Assembly (NCBI RefSeq): GCF_004664715.2
Contig: NC_051063.1
Location: 69,550,518-69,614,517, forward strand
Reading direction: 5' to 3'
Source of the DNA: Peromyscus leucopus
Taxonomy: Eukaryota > Chordata > Mammalia > Rodentia > Cricetidae
Length of the DNA: 64,000 nucleotides
This document shows positions 46,721-58,300 of this stretch, one piece after another; the stretch's first letter is position 1; every line of letters starts with the position of its first letter. Position numbers and translations under genes: made by a program. The notes beneath the pieces are model-generated. The model ran no database searches, was not told where the DNA came from, and saw only the letters and a program-made list of their open reading frames with translations.

Positions 46721-47939
46721 AATAACAGTGAGGAAGAGGGAGCTTGAGGACCAGCTCAATCCCATCTTGCCTGTGTCTCCTGCCTGGCCAGACAGAGTTC
46801 AGGACACAGGGAGGTTCAATCAAGAATGGAGACTCGGGTACCCTAGTGTATAGATACACTGTGTACAGATGGCTTGGCCAGACAAAGCCAGACCTGGTCA
46901 CTATGTCCCCCTCAACCCTGATGCCACAGGAGCCCCCAGTGGTGGATCAGAAGAGAGGGCATCCAAGATGGATCCTCAGGAGCAGGCATACCAAAAACAA
47001 AGTGAGGATCAGGTTGGAGAGTGTACCATACACAGGTGTGCTATCCAGAACAAGCCCTAAGGCTGCAGGGTGGGCTGACTGAGCCAAAGGTGACCACTGG
47101 TTCTCAGGACCACCCACCCATCCATTTAGACCCACTATGTTCCTTAGCACTTACCCCACCTTGGGTGCTATACTAAGGCACGGAAATGTACCACCTGGTC
47201 CCCTCTTGTGCATCTACTGAGAAATGGCCTTTAAAGGGAAATGATATGCAGGGTGGCAGGGTCAAAATGGGGAGAGTTGTGAGCTCGGAGGGAACATGAT
47301 GAGTACCTAGCCAGGTAGGGATGGGTGTGGGAGGGGAGAAGGTCAGTCCCACGGAAGTGTGGCTGTGCCATCATAATGCTAAGGGCCTGAGAGCTGGAGC
47401 TCAACAGTGCTGGGAAAGGAGGAGGGGTGCACAGCCCGGAGAGGCAGGAAATGACAGAGCAGAGAGGAGGAGTGGACTCCCTGTGTGCAAAACCCAAGGG
47501 ACTGGTTGGCAGCCTAAGCTGGTCCTCTTAGCACAAGTCAAGAAAGCATAGAAAGTAGGGCTGGGGGTGGGAAAAGCACTCTTCAATTTTCGTTGACTAC
47601 AACTGTCCTCTATCGTATGTATAATCTTCTACTGGCAGATACTCTATTTCTGTAGTCCACAGCATTCAGTGTGAGGGGGACGAGGCAGCATCTTGGGGTG
47701 ATCACATGCTCGCTACACACTAACTGTCAGGGGTATCAGCTTTAAACACAAGCTCCATGCCGGGCAGCTCATGAGTAAGAGGATGGGAAGGATGTGATTG
47801 GTTTTCCAAAGCTGTATTTCCAACCACTGGTACCCCCAAAGCTAACTTCTCCAAATTACCCCTGTGTAACTCTCAATTCCCTGTACAGTATGAGGGTTAG
47901 ACGTGCTTGACTTGGCGCTTGGCAGGATCTGGAACTCCT
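46721..47939. other. Intronic unique sequence
   Basis: No transposon recognised; frames of about 110 codons on both strands at 46581-47082 have no domain features. Confidence 0.45.
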
Positions 47940-48245
47940 GGTGGTGTCTGTGAGGGTATTTCCAGAGAACTTTGACTAGGCCACCCTAAATGCGAGCTCA
48001 GGCTGGGCTTGGACTAAATAGAAAGGATAAAATGAGAGAGCGAGCTTAGCTCCAGCTGCCTAGCACTTCCTGACTGGGTGCACTGTGACCAGTCACCTCA
48101 TGCTTCCGTCGTCGTCATGTCTTCCTCACCCTGGTGGACTGTAGCTGCAGATCATAAGCAAAAACAGACCATCCCCTCCTCAAGTTGCCGTAGTCAGGGA
48201 TTTCATCACAGAAATGAAAAAGCAATTGGTACATACGGAAATCCC
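47940..48245 (+). repeat. Rodent dispersed repeat, copy of the 17605 family
   Basis: 'gtgtctgtgagggtatttcc', 'gactaggccaccctaaatgc', 'accctggtggactgtagctg' and 'gtcagggatttcatcacaga' follow the order of this rodent repeat. Confidence 0.6.
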
Positions 48246-48779
48246 CCACTTCGGCGTGTTGATCACTGGACACTGGTAGGGCAGCAGTCTCAAGGCAGGA
48301 AGACTGGCAGAAGGGCACACACCAAGAAGAGTGGAGTTCGTCTTGGTTCTAAAGGGAGGGTGGTAAGCTCTCAGAAAAATGTCAGGGCTGTCAGGCGAGG
48401 AGATGCGCCAGGGGCAAAGTCCCCTTCCATGTTTCCTGGCAGGGAGTCCTTGTGGACACCCTCCTATGTCGGCAGCCTTGATGAGCAGGCTGGGCAAGGC
48501 CCGATCCTACGCTTGACAAACTAAACTGCTCATTTTCCATCTTTGCTAGCAAAGTACGCAATTATGAAAAACTGTCAGTTCGGAACATGGTGATTGCAAT
48601 TACACTGGACCCATGAAAGGAACTGCTGTTCCTTTTCTCTTTCTCTTAGATTGTTTTCTATATTTTAGACATGTAAGAATATATGATGTTCTAACCTCTC
48701 TAACTCAGATTGCTAGTCTGAAAGGCGTTAATTGGAAGAAAATGTGACTTTTGGGACATACAAAAACTTTACTAAAAAG
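48246..48779. other. Intronic unique sequence
   Basis: Nothing recognised. Confidence 0.45.
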
Positions 48780-48915
48780 TAGACAACGCAGGGTATAACC
48801 ATACACTTTGGAGGCGGAGGCAGAAGAATCAGGAGTTTAACATCAGTCTTGACTATAAAATGAGTTCAAACCCAGCCTGGGATATAATAAACCACCTTTC
48901 AAGAACAGCAACAAA
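48780..48915 (+). mobile_element. B1-like SINE, diverged
   Basis: 'cactttggaggcggaggcag', 'aagaatcaggagtttaacat' and 'gagttcaaacccagcctggg' mark a B1/PB1 element. Confidence 0.65.
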
Positions 48916-49114
48916 CAACGAATAGAATGTGAGAGTATAAATGGTGATTCCTACCTGATATCTGCTTATAGTCCTATGAATAAGTATGTTGTTTTATCTC
49001 TTCTGAGAACTCAAAAATAACATATTCCTACTCCCAATTCTTGCTTCACATTGCTGTTCAAATAATGTAAGCCACGGCTTCTGTAGTTATACATATCTAA
49101 ACACTCTTATTTCT

Positions 49115-49296
49115 TTTTCGTTGTCATTTTTGTTTTGGTTTGGTTTGGTTTTGCAAGACAAGCTTTCTCTGCGTAACATACTTAGCTGTCCTGGAACTCA
49201 CTCTGTAGACCAGGCTGGCCTTGAACTCACAGACATCCGTCTGTCTCTGCCTCCTGAGTGCTGGGATTAAAGGCGTGTGTCACTATGGTCGGCACA
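49115..49296 (-). mobile_element. B1 SINE, antisense, with target-site duplication
   Basis: 'cctggaactcactctgtaga', 'ccaggctggccttgaactca' and 'gagtgctgggattaaaggcg' are reversed B1. Flanks ACACTCTTATTTCT (49101-49114) and ACATTCTTATTTCT (49297-49310) match at 13 of 14 positions. Confidence 0.9.
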
Positions 49297-49764
49297 ACAT
49301 TCTTATTTCTAAACAGCCTTTCATTACCTTAAATGACATGGCTTCAAATCAACTCTGGATATAATTAAAACAAAATCTTTTTTCTTGGTAAGAAATAATC
49401 CAGGGAAAAACCCTCTTTATACACAAATGAGAAGCAAATAAACAGATTTTTAAAGAGCCATGTCCAGGTTAACCTCAAACATGGCCACAGACACAAGTCT
49501 AAGTTACTGTGAGTATCTAACTTACATTGGTAGACTGAACACAAGAAAAGGAAAAATAAAAAAACCAAAAACCCAAGGTACCCCTGCAAATAGTGCCAGG
49601 TCAACCCATTTTCACCATTTCTAAATCACCTCCTCATCCTTTCCAAACTCGATGAGATGACTCATATTGCCAGGGAAGATGGCAAGGGTCACTCCTACAC
49701 AACAAAGGAGAGGTGGACTGAGAACAGAGAAGAGAGAAGCAAATGTCATGAAAAATGCTGGATA

Positions 49765-49925
49765 TTTATGTGTTCATTTGTTGAGAAAGGGCCTCATGTA
49801 TCCAGGCTGGCCTCGAATTTACTATTCAGCCAAAGCTGGCTTGTGAATGTCTCCTCCTCCTGCCTTGAACTCACAAGTGTCGGATTACAGGTGTGCACCA
49901 CAGCATACTCTGTCTTTAAAAAAGA
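49765..49925 (-). mobile_element. B1-type SINE, antisense, rearranged
   Basis: 'tatccaggctggcctcgaat', 'ccttgaactcacaagtgtcg' and 'gattacaggtgtgcaccaca' are reversed B1 blocks. Confidence 0.75.
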
Positions 49926-49950
49926 AGGCACATCTGAAAGAAGAAGAAGA

Positions 49951-50095
49951 AGCCAGGCATGACAGCTCATGCCTTTAATAGACACACTTAGGAGACAGAG
50001 AGAGGATATTGTCACAGCTCGGGTCTACAGAGTAAGCTCAAGGTCAGCTTGGTGATGGAGTGGGGCCCTGTCTCAATAAAGCTAAAAACAACAAC
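49951..50095 (+). mobile_element. B1 SINE
   Basis: 'aagccaggcatgacagctca', 'tgcctttaatagacacactt', 'aggagacagagagaggatat' and 'gccctgtctcaataaagct' follow B1 order. It forms an inverted pair with the element at 49765-49925. Confidence 0.75.
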
Positions 50096-50624
50096 AGCCA
50101 CTTATTTTTTTCCCCATAGATAAGCATCAACCTGGAAGCAGTCAGTGCTCATGAGGCCCAGACTGGAAGCTACCATCTTCCCATCATGCCTTTTCTAAAG
50201 AAGGGGACAAGACTTCTACTTGATGAAAAGAAAATGAAAATATGTCACCAGACTAAAATTATCAAGCTCAAGAAAAATCCAAGTCAAACATTACCATATT
50301 ATTAAGCTAAATGATAGTTTTAATGGGACTAATTGATTTTTAACTTTCTAAACAATAAGCACACACAATTTACCACTTAATTTGCTTTTGTATACATTTC
50401 TGAGCTACTCTCTTTCCAAATATCCTTGAAAGATGCTAATTTGTGTGGTTCTGAATTTTACAGATCATTAAATTATATAATCAAACATTTTCATAAATGC
50501 AGAGGTTCTCAGCAGTTACTCCTTAGCTGTGACCAATGTACCTCAGAATGTTGAAAAGAGGAGAAACTGAGGGGAGTCGCATGGGAGTGGGCAGCTTGAT
50601 CATTCCATCCTTTTTGTCAACCTA
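50096..50624. other. AT-rich intronic unique sequence
   Basis: Homeodomain-like cores 'gactaattgattttta' and 'accacttaatttgc' are at 50325-50385. No transposon recognised. Confidence 0.4.
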
Positions 50625-51010
50625 CATTCTATCTTCATGTCTGTTGCTATGACAAACACCTTGACAAAAATCAACACAGGGAGGAAAGGGTTTATTTGGC
50701 TTACAACCCCAAGTGAGAGTATCATTTCAGGGAAGGTAAGGCAGGATTTCAAGCAGCTTGTCCCATCCCATCCACAGCCAAGAGCAGACAGGGCATAAGT
50801 GCATCCCTGCTCTTTTGCTCTCCCCAAGCCTTCTCCTCTTATGCTACTCCAGCCTAAGGAATGGTGCTGTCAACAATGGGTGGGGCCTTCCCTAATCAAT
50901 TAACCATCAAGATAACCCCCCATGGGCATGTCTACATATCAACCTAATCTAATCATTAAGATTGTCCTTGAGACAATTCTAGATGGTCTCAAGTTGAGAG
51001 TTAAACCTAA
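50625..51010 (+). repeat. Rodent dispersed repeat, copy of the 4388 family
   Basis: 'tgtctgttgctatgacaaac', 'gggaggaaagggtttatttg', 'ggaatggtgctgtcaacaat' and 'gggtggggccttccctaatc' are the best preserved version of this family in the window. Confidence 0.7.
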
Positions 51011-51049
51011 CCATCACAGCCTACAGAATTATTTTGAAAGCAGAATTGT

Positions 51050-51160
51050 ATTACATGAGGTAGTGGACACCTGTCATTCCAGCATCCCAAGGGTAGAGGC
51101 AGGGGGACACTGAGTTGGAGGTCAGCCTGGGCAACATGCAAGACCTTGTTCTAAAGACAC
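51050..51160 (+). mobile_element. B1-like SINE, diverged
   Basis: 'gtagtggacacctgtcattc', 'cagcatcccaagggtagagg' and 'aggtcagcctgggcaacatg' are B1 blocks. Confidence 0.65.
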
Positions 51161-51544
51161 TAGGGCTTGGAGGAAGGAGAAGACAGGGAAGGAGCAAGAA
51201 TCAGGTAGGGAGGCATTGGGGCAGGGGAGAGTCTATATGAAGAGACCATAACACTAATCTCTCAAAGAAACATTTGTTTAGGATATGAACCTGACAACTT
51301 GACCAATTGAGGCATCTTCTAAAAACCAAGATATAATGAAGAAACTGACACTTAAGGAAATATTTAAATCTCACAAAGCAGGTAAGCTGCACAGTTCTGT
51401 AGCTCAGTCAGGCTTACCTTAGGGACAGTAAACAGTGATGGTTTGTGGGCTGATCTTCAAAGATGTGGAAAGAGCAACAAGAAAGGGATGATTTAGTGGG
51501 TTAATTATACAATTACCCTGTACACCTGGGTTCACGTCAGGGGT

Positions 51545-51875
51545 GCACGTGGAGGTGTAGTGGCTGGTGCAAGTACGTACATAGTTCAAAGGTCAATCTT
51601 AGGTGTCATTCTTCAGGTACCCTCCAACTTGCTTTTTGAGATGGGGTCTTTGAATGGCAGGAAACTTGCCAAGTTGGCTAAGCTGGCTCGCCAGGGAGCC
51701 TTGAGGAGCACCCCAGAAACAACTCCCCAGTGCTAGACTTCAGGTGTATATAGCCACACCTGGCTTTAAAAACAAAACAGAAAGAAAAGGGCGGGTTGGT
51801 TCTGGAGCACAGGTCAGGTCCTCATGCCTGCAGAGCAGCACTTTACAGACTGAGCTGTCCCCAAGCCCTAGCCCC
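51545..51875 (-). mobile_element. B3 SINE, antisense
   Basis: 'tcaatcttaggtgtcattct', 'ttttgagatggggtctttga', 'cagcactttacagactgagc' and 'tgtccccaagccct' follow reversed B3 order. Confidence 0.75.
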
Positions 51876-52396
51876 CGTTTTCTTTATTAATTACCCAGTC
51901 TTGGGGATTTCATTATATCCGCACAAACAGTACTGCAGTTTTCAGAAATTAGGGGAGAAGTGTGGGAATTGAATTCCACCTGACACCAGGTGGGGGTAGC
52001 ACACAGTCACACGAACTTTGAAATAATTTTGTCACAGCAAAGCACAGAGGGTCACTGTCTTGAGGATATGCCTTTGATAAACCATAGGCAGAACATGAGG
52101 GCTGGGCATCTGCAGAGCCAACACGCTATGAAGTCACCATTTCTGTCATTTAAAGAAGATTGCCCCACCCACCTCCAACCAAAACATAAAAGATACCATG
52201 CACTCCAAAGTTTGTAGGTTTACAATATTCCATTTTGAATGTCAAGTCTGTTTCTAAGGTCAATGGCAGAAAGAAAATGGATAGATGGTTTTTTAGATAG
52301 AATCATCTATTCAATTTTGTACTTCATACTGCAGATTAAGTCAAGTTGTGGTTACATTTTTATAAATGAGATCTTCATTCCAATTTGTTATTTATC

Positions 52397-52437
<41 letters not shown>

Positions 52438-52446
52438 ATTATTATT
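52397..52446. repeat. (ATT)n trinucleotide microsatellite
   Basis: About 15 ATT units with one ATAATT interruption near 52435. Confidence 0.95.
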
Positions 52447-52620
52447 GCACATGGTGTGTATGTGGAGTACAATGACCACACCATCAGTGTGGAGGTCAGA
52501 AGACAACCTTGTGGAGTCAGTTATCACCTCCTACCTATACATGGGTAATGGGGATCAAATCAGGTTGCAAGGCTAGGTCAATAAGCACGTTAGCCATGGA
52601 GCATTTCCCCTGTCCCCTCC
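52447..52620 (-). mobile_element. B2/B3-family SINE, antisense
   Basis: 'cagtgtggaggtcagaagac', 'tggggatcaaatcaggttgc' and 'gttagccatggagcatttcc' match the reversed SINE; the ATT tract marks its tail side. Confidence 0.65.
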
Positions 52621-54605
52621 ATTCAAATATTTTAGTATGGAATTCTCTTAATCAGTGAGAGCCAGTGTGGCCCATAATTTCTATAACTCATGAAGGTATT
52701 TTCCATGAGCTGCTATTTTCTCAAATCAATGTCATCAAGTATGCACGGAGACTTTATTCTTCAATATGAAAGAGACTATTTGAGTATGCTTAGACCGCCA
52801 GTGTGTTAGCATTTCATGTCGAAAGCATTAGTTGGCCTTTATTTCCACAGGGGTCTCAGAACAGACAAGAAATTGTTGAATGAAGTCAAACCTTAATAAC
52901 CAGGAACACTTTAAAGCCCTGCCTTTGCTGTCTAAGGTTTTAAGAGGAGGAAGAGGAATTTCCAGGTGCTCGGAGTTTGGTAGCACATCATAGTGCCCCT
53001 CTCCCCTGCCAACACACACAGTAGCTTTCTGTCCCATTGGTTTCCAGCAGAGCAGCATATTATCAGTCTGTGAGAACTGGAATCCATACACCGAACCACT
53101 AATGAAATAAAACCCTGTGTGAAACAACCTCAACCACTTACGCTGTACAGTTTCAAAGAGCAACGGGCAGAAACCAATTAAAAAGCCAGTTTTCATTTAC
53201 TAAACAGGCCTTCAAGGACAGCAGTGGAAGAAGGTGCTGTCGGTAGGTGGCTCCTTGGCATGGAAGTTGTCTGGACACCTGCTGTGATGCCTTGAGATGC
53301 CTGACTTTGGAAAGCTCCTGTTCTTTGCTGGTCATGGGCCCCCTCTCTCCCTCCTCTCCTCTGCTGGGATGCACTCAGTGAAGACAGGCATATAGGTTAT
53401 AGACCTTGCCACCAGCACTTTGAATATGGGGACACAGTGGACAAGGGGCCAGCCTATATCTGAAGGGATGGGGGAACAGGATGGCTGGTGTGCACCTATC
53501 TTCAGAGGAGAGCCAATGTGAGCTATGGTCTAAAAGACATCTGGATCCAAACTCTGCTGTTCACACAGACACTGAGAGGGAAAAGCACTGGATCCAGCCA
53601 GCTACCAGGAGCCCACAGTGCAACTGGAGGTCAGTGCTCCTTCTTAACAAGTAAAGGCATTTCCTCCTTGAAAATTCTGCTCATGCCGCCTGACTGTGGC
53701 CATTTCTAAGCTAGCTCTCTCATCTGGCAACTCAAGCCTTCCATGAACACTTCTGTCTGAAGATGGTTGGGAACACAGGGTTCTGAGACCAGTCCCTTGC
53801 AGCAGTGAGAAAGAACGTTTAAAAAATTAATGAGCCGGAAGCCACAGCCAGTCGAGGCCTTCTTTAGCATACCACTCAATCTGAGTTGCGCACTGCACAA
53901 TTTGGAATCTAGACAGGAAGGACAGGACGGTGGCATGCCATCAGGAGGGAATGGATAGAACTCAAAGACACTCAGGGAGCACAAGTTCACAACTAGTTAC
54001 TGAGACCCCCTAACGGCTTCAAGTCAAGTCAACACATTGCTTACAAACAGGGCGAATAGAAACTAGCTATGTATGTAGACATTTAAGGTTTTTTTTTTTT
54101 TCCTGGTTTCAAATGTCATTTCCTCTTTAGCTTTTAAACATACAGTGTAAATTTAATTTTTCACTGTCACCCATCCAGTCTCTCAAGCAGACAGACTAAA
54201 GTGCCACTTTAAAAATGCCATTGACTCTGTGGCACTGCTAGTGGGAGTCAGTCCTCAGGAAATAAATCTGGAGAGAGAATTGTGTGTCAGGGAAGGGGGG
54301 CAGGATTCATTCAGTACTACTGATTCCTGGCAGTAAAATTCTAACTATCTCATAATTATATATTTTTTAAAAGTTAAAATAAAGAACATGCTTTTGACTG
54401 GTAGAACAGATCATTAAAACAGATGTTTGGAAGATAAAGTGATAACATAAAAACAAGTCCCTGTCACGGGACCTCAGGTATGTACCTCAGTTGAGAAGAA
54501 GCACAGGGGTAAAAATTCCAGAAATGACAGGAAATGTGTGAAGAACAGCATTCTGCACAGGTCAAGATTTGCTCATAAGAAACAGAACAAAGACAAATCA
54601 AGAGG
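52621..54605. other. Intronic unique sequence
   Basis: About 2 kb. Minus-strand open frames of 122 and 94 codons (52828-53196, 53706-53990) were inspected for DOCK1 similarity and show none. Confidence 0.45.
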
Positions 54606-54825
54606 ATAATGAGTCAGCTCAGTAGTTAAGAGCACTTGTGGCTCTGGTAGATGATAGTCTGGTCCCTAGCACCTACAAGAGATGGCTCATGGCCACCTGT
54701 AACTCCAGCTCCTGGGATCTGTCGCCCTCTTCTGGCTTCCAAGGACACCTGAACTCACACTCACACACCTATTCAGGCACACACACATACAGACATAATT
54801 TAAAACCAAGTAAATCTTTAAGGAA
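54606..54825 (+). mobile_element. B2 SINE
   Basis: 'ctcagtagttaagagcactt', 'gtggctctggtagatgatag', 'tggccacctgtaactccagc' and 'cctcttctggcttccaagga' with CA-rich and A-rich tail: a nearly full-length B2. Confidence 0.85.
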
Positions 54826-55219
54826 AGAGAGGAAAGGTGACAGATGATAGGGAGTCAAGGAATGAGAGGATGCCATTCAAGACAAGGAGATGCTTCATGC
54901 TTCATGCCTGTGCCAAGATCATCCTTGGCTCCGTATGAAGCACGAAGCTCAGCCGGGATGTCATACTCTGTCTCAACATCCACAGCATAGAAGTGGGGTG
55001 CAGTGAGAGCAAGTGTTCGGACAGACAAAGGCAAGAAAGAATTGGGGTTATAAAGAGGGCTCACAGAGAGAAAGGGAAGCCACTAGGGTTTAAGGTATTC
55101 TCCTAAACAGGGCTTGGGAGCTGCATTCCTGTCTGATTTTGTCAGGTTAACTTTGGGGTGTCACTCAATCCAAGCACCCACTTAGCCGTGTGATGCTCAG
55201 GGTGATTCTTTTTCTTCAC
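54826..55219. other. Intronic unique sequence
   Basis: Nothing recognised. Confidence 0.45.
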
Positions 55220-55350
55220 AGTTTTTGTTTGTTTCTGTTTTAAGTTTTTTTGATGCAGCTCTTGCTGTATAGCCCTGAATGGTCTGACACTTGCTACGTA
55301 GCCTAGGCAGGCCCTGAACTTGCTGCAGTCTTCCTGACTAAGCATATTCC
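55220..55350 (-). mobile_element. B1 SINE, antisense, truncated
   Basis: A T-rich start, 'cttgctgtatagccctgaat' and 'gcctaggcaggccctgaact' fit a diverged reversed B1. Confidence 0.65.
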
Positions 55351-58300
55351 ACTGTTAGAGAGAACACAGGAGACAGGCAGTCAGGCTACCAATCAGGAAA
55401 ACTTGAGCGTTCTCAAAAAAGAATCATCTACCCTGGCCAAACAGATCGCAAGTGAACATGGTGGGGGAGTATTTTAAACCCATCAATAGGGAGCCAGGGA
55501 ATGGCTTAGACGAGCAGAGAGGAGAAGGCAGAAGCCCCAACCCTCTGGGCCAGTCCTCCTTGAACCAGCGGCTTGTGTTTACTCTCAGTTTAATCAACCT
55601 TGTTTGCTTTAGCTGCCTTTGCATTTCGCCAAATTCTTCTCAACCACCAGGGCAAAAGAACAGAGAGACACCAATGACAGCACCACACTCGGTTAAAGGC
55701 GATTATTTCTGTTCTTTATGGATGATGTCGATGACAAACGTGTCCTTCTGTCTGGCCATTGTTGAGAAGAAAAAAAAAGTACCAAAAGGCCCTGGGAGTA
55801 TGAGGCCCACTGCACAAGGCTATGAGGGACAGTTAGTGGCTCTGGGAAGAAGGGCCTCTGGCGGGGAGAAGGCTCAAGGGGTGCACAGTAGAGGGGACAA
55901 CTGGATATGAGAAGGTACTGAAGGGTGAGCAGGGAGAGTACAGCGTCAGGGAGAAAGGTAAAGCATAGATAATGCATTCCGGAGCACAGAGAGTACCAAG
56001 GAAAGGATGGCCAGGGACAGGGATGCAGGGGAGTGTGAGCATGAAGAGTGAACACATAAAAGCAGGAGGGAATGCAACCCAGGTCTGGAGGGAAGCGGGG
56101 GAGCAGACAGAGTGCATTTCCACCTCCAATGCAGAGATGGTGGAGGGGAGCCACAGAAACAGGTATGCTGTTGGGGTGTCAGAGAAGGACATGGGACACC
56201 TGGAACAGCTGGGATTAAGTGTATCCGTATGATCGGAATCTGTGGAGGGTCCTGTGCAACACAGTACTTAGATGACACGCTAGGGTGTGAATAAAAGTAA
56301 TAGGACAAAACACAGTCCCGAGGCAGCCTTAAGAACAGGGTCCAGGGCCCTGAACTCACATGACTGAAGAAGAGAACTGACTCCTGAAAGTTGTCCTTCG
56401 ATGACCAAAACAATAAGAAATAGACAAGTGTAAGTAAAATGAAGGCACCACAGCCCTATTCTGAGCGCCTCTGTCCCCTGCAATGCGACCTGAGGACCTT
56501 GCGCTAACTTGCGCGCCTCTGGCGCTCTGCCCTACACTTGCAGCAGGGTGAAGAAGCTGGGATTTTGGCCTAAGATATCAATGTCTGTCGGAGCTGGCAT
56601 GTTCTGCACTGCCTGGACTATTGTGGCTATCTCAAAAAGAAAGCAGAAACAGCTTCCTGCACAGACCAGTATTTTTCTAAATTAGCAATTTGACTTACGG
56701 CTTCACAATGTCTAGAAAAGTCCTCAAAAAGTCAATACCTTTGAGAGCTAAGAGGAAAGGTACTTCTGGCACAAGCTTGTTTCAGGGGCAGTTGGCCCTG
56801 TCGCCTTGTAATGGTTCCACCACAGAAACACGCTATTTGTCCCCATGTGGGAGGGGTGCTTGGCTTGTTCAGTCTCCAACTGATTTAAAGGAAAGGTTGC
56901 CCACTCGGGAGCCTCAGCACACAGCCATCTTGAAAACTTCCAGGCCTCTCTTCTAGCACCAGAAGTTCCGTCTGAGGGCCTCCCTATGAAGGTCTTCCTT
57001 CCCGAAGCTGGCAAAGTTTACAGAAACACGCAGGAAATCTCTTCATCCAGTGAGTTATAAGAAAGCACACTGAGGCTGTTTTCAAGGGTGAGTTTATGTC
57101 TCCTGTACTAAATTATCACTTCTGCATGAGGCTGGTAGGCAAGCTCATCTATGGCTGTGTTCTCCCTGGAGCACTGGAGCATCCTTGAAAGGCATGACAC
57201 CTTCCCACATAGGACTCTTAGAGCTCACAGGTGACTTGGTTTCACTTTCCCTGTGGTCTCTGATGAAGCCAAAGACAGCAGACAGTATAGTGTCTAGAAA
57301 ACAATTTCAATTCACAAATCCCACAGCCGGCCCCTTCCCTTTACCTTGGAGTATCAAGGATTCTATCGCTCCAAATCCCAGAGAGTAAACTCAGCAGCTG
57401 AAGCTAAGATGTACTTACCGGGGGAGTAACAATCCCATCGGTTCATTTTAGACAGAAGCAGTGGCCACAATGCTTGGGACCAGAGACATACTGCCATATC
57501 CAGGGCCAGTCAAAGAAGCCTTTGGGCTGAAGGTACAGTGACAAGGAAGAAATGTGTAGCCCGACTCTCACTGGGCATTTGGATGTTTCTTGTTACTGCT
57601 TCTTGGGGTTCATTGTCTATTTGTTTCTGCTATAGTGAAGGTGGGCTATGACTATTCTGGAAATTTCTATCTATCATCCCAGGTGCAAGTATGGGCATTC
57701 CTTTTCTCTCCTTTGCCTTCATTTAAATTATCAGGGACTTAACGTTTGGGGAAGCCTGCGTTAGGACTTTAAGTGGGATTCAGGGACAAAGTGTGGCCAT
57801 CATTCAAAAAGCATTATCTAAGCTATCTTGTCTGTGTCAGGGACTGAAAAACAAGGCAGACTTATGTGTTCAGTCCCACTTATCTGTACCTGCTCACAGA
57901 AACTCAAGATAAGCAGGGGCTAGAGCTCAGCTATGGATTCGGTTCTAACTTATCATGGCCATATGCACGGAGTCTCTATAGGAATGGGAGGCCGTAGTGC
58001 TCATGGTCACATCGCACAGTTCTGCACTCTGAAGTAGAGCCAGTGTGGACAATGGGCAGGGATAAGCATGGCTGTGTTCCTTCTGCAACCACAGAAATGC
58101 CCAACCTGAAAGGATGGAGGAGGGGCGGGAAGCAGGGAGCAGAGATGATAGGATGCTTTATATCCACTTGTTATGGTATTTTGACTCATTAAAAAAGTAT
58201 GCATTACTGCTCAATATTTTAATTAGGGAGGAATTTTCTTTTCATGTGAAAAGAAGTGACTATAAGAAGCTGAGAACTATCACTGTGAGAGGCAGGAAGT

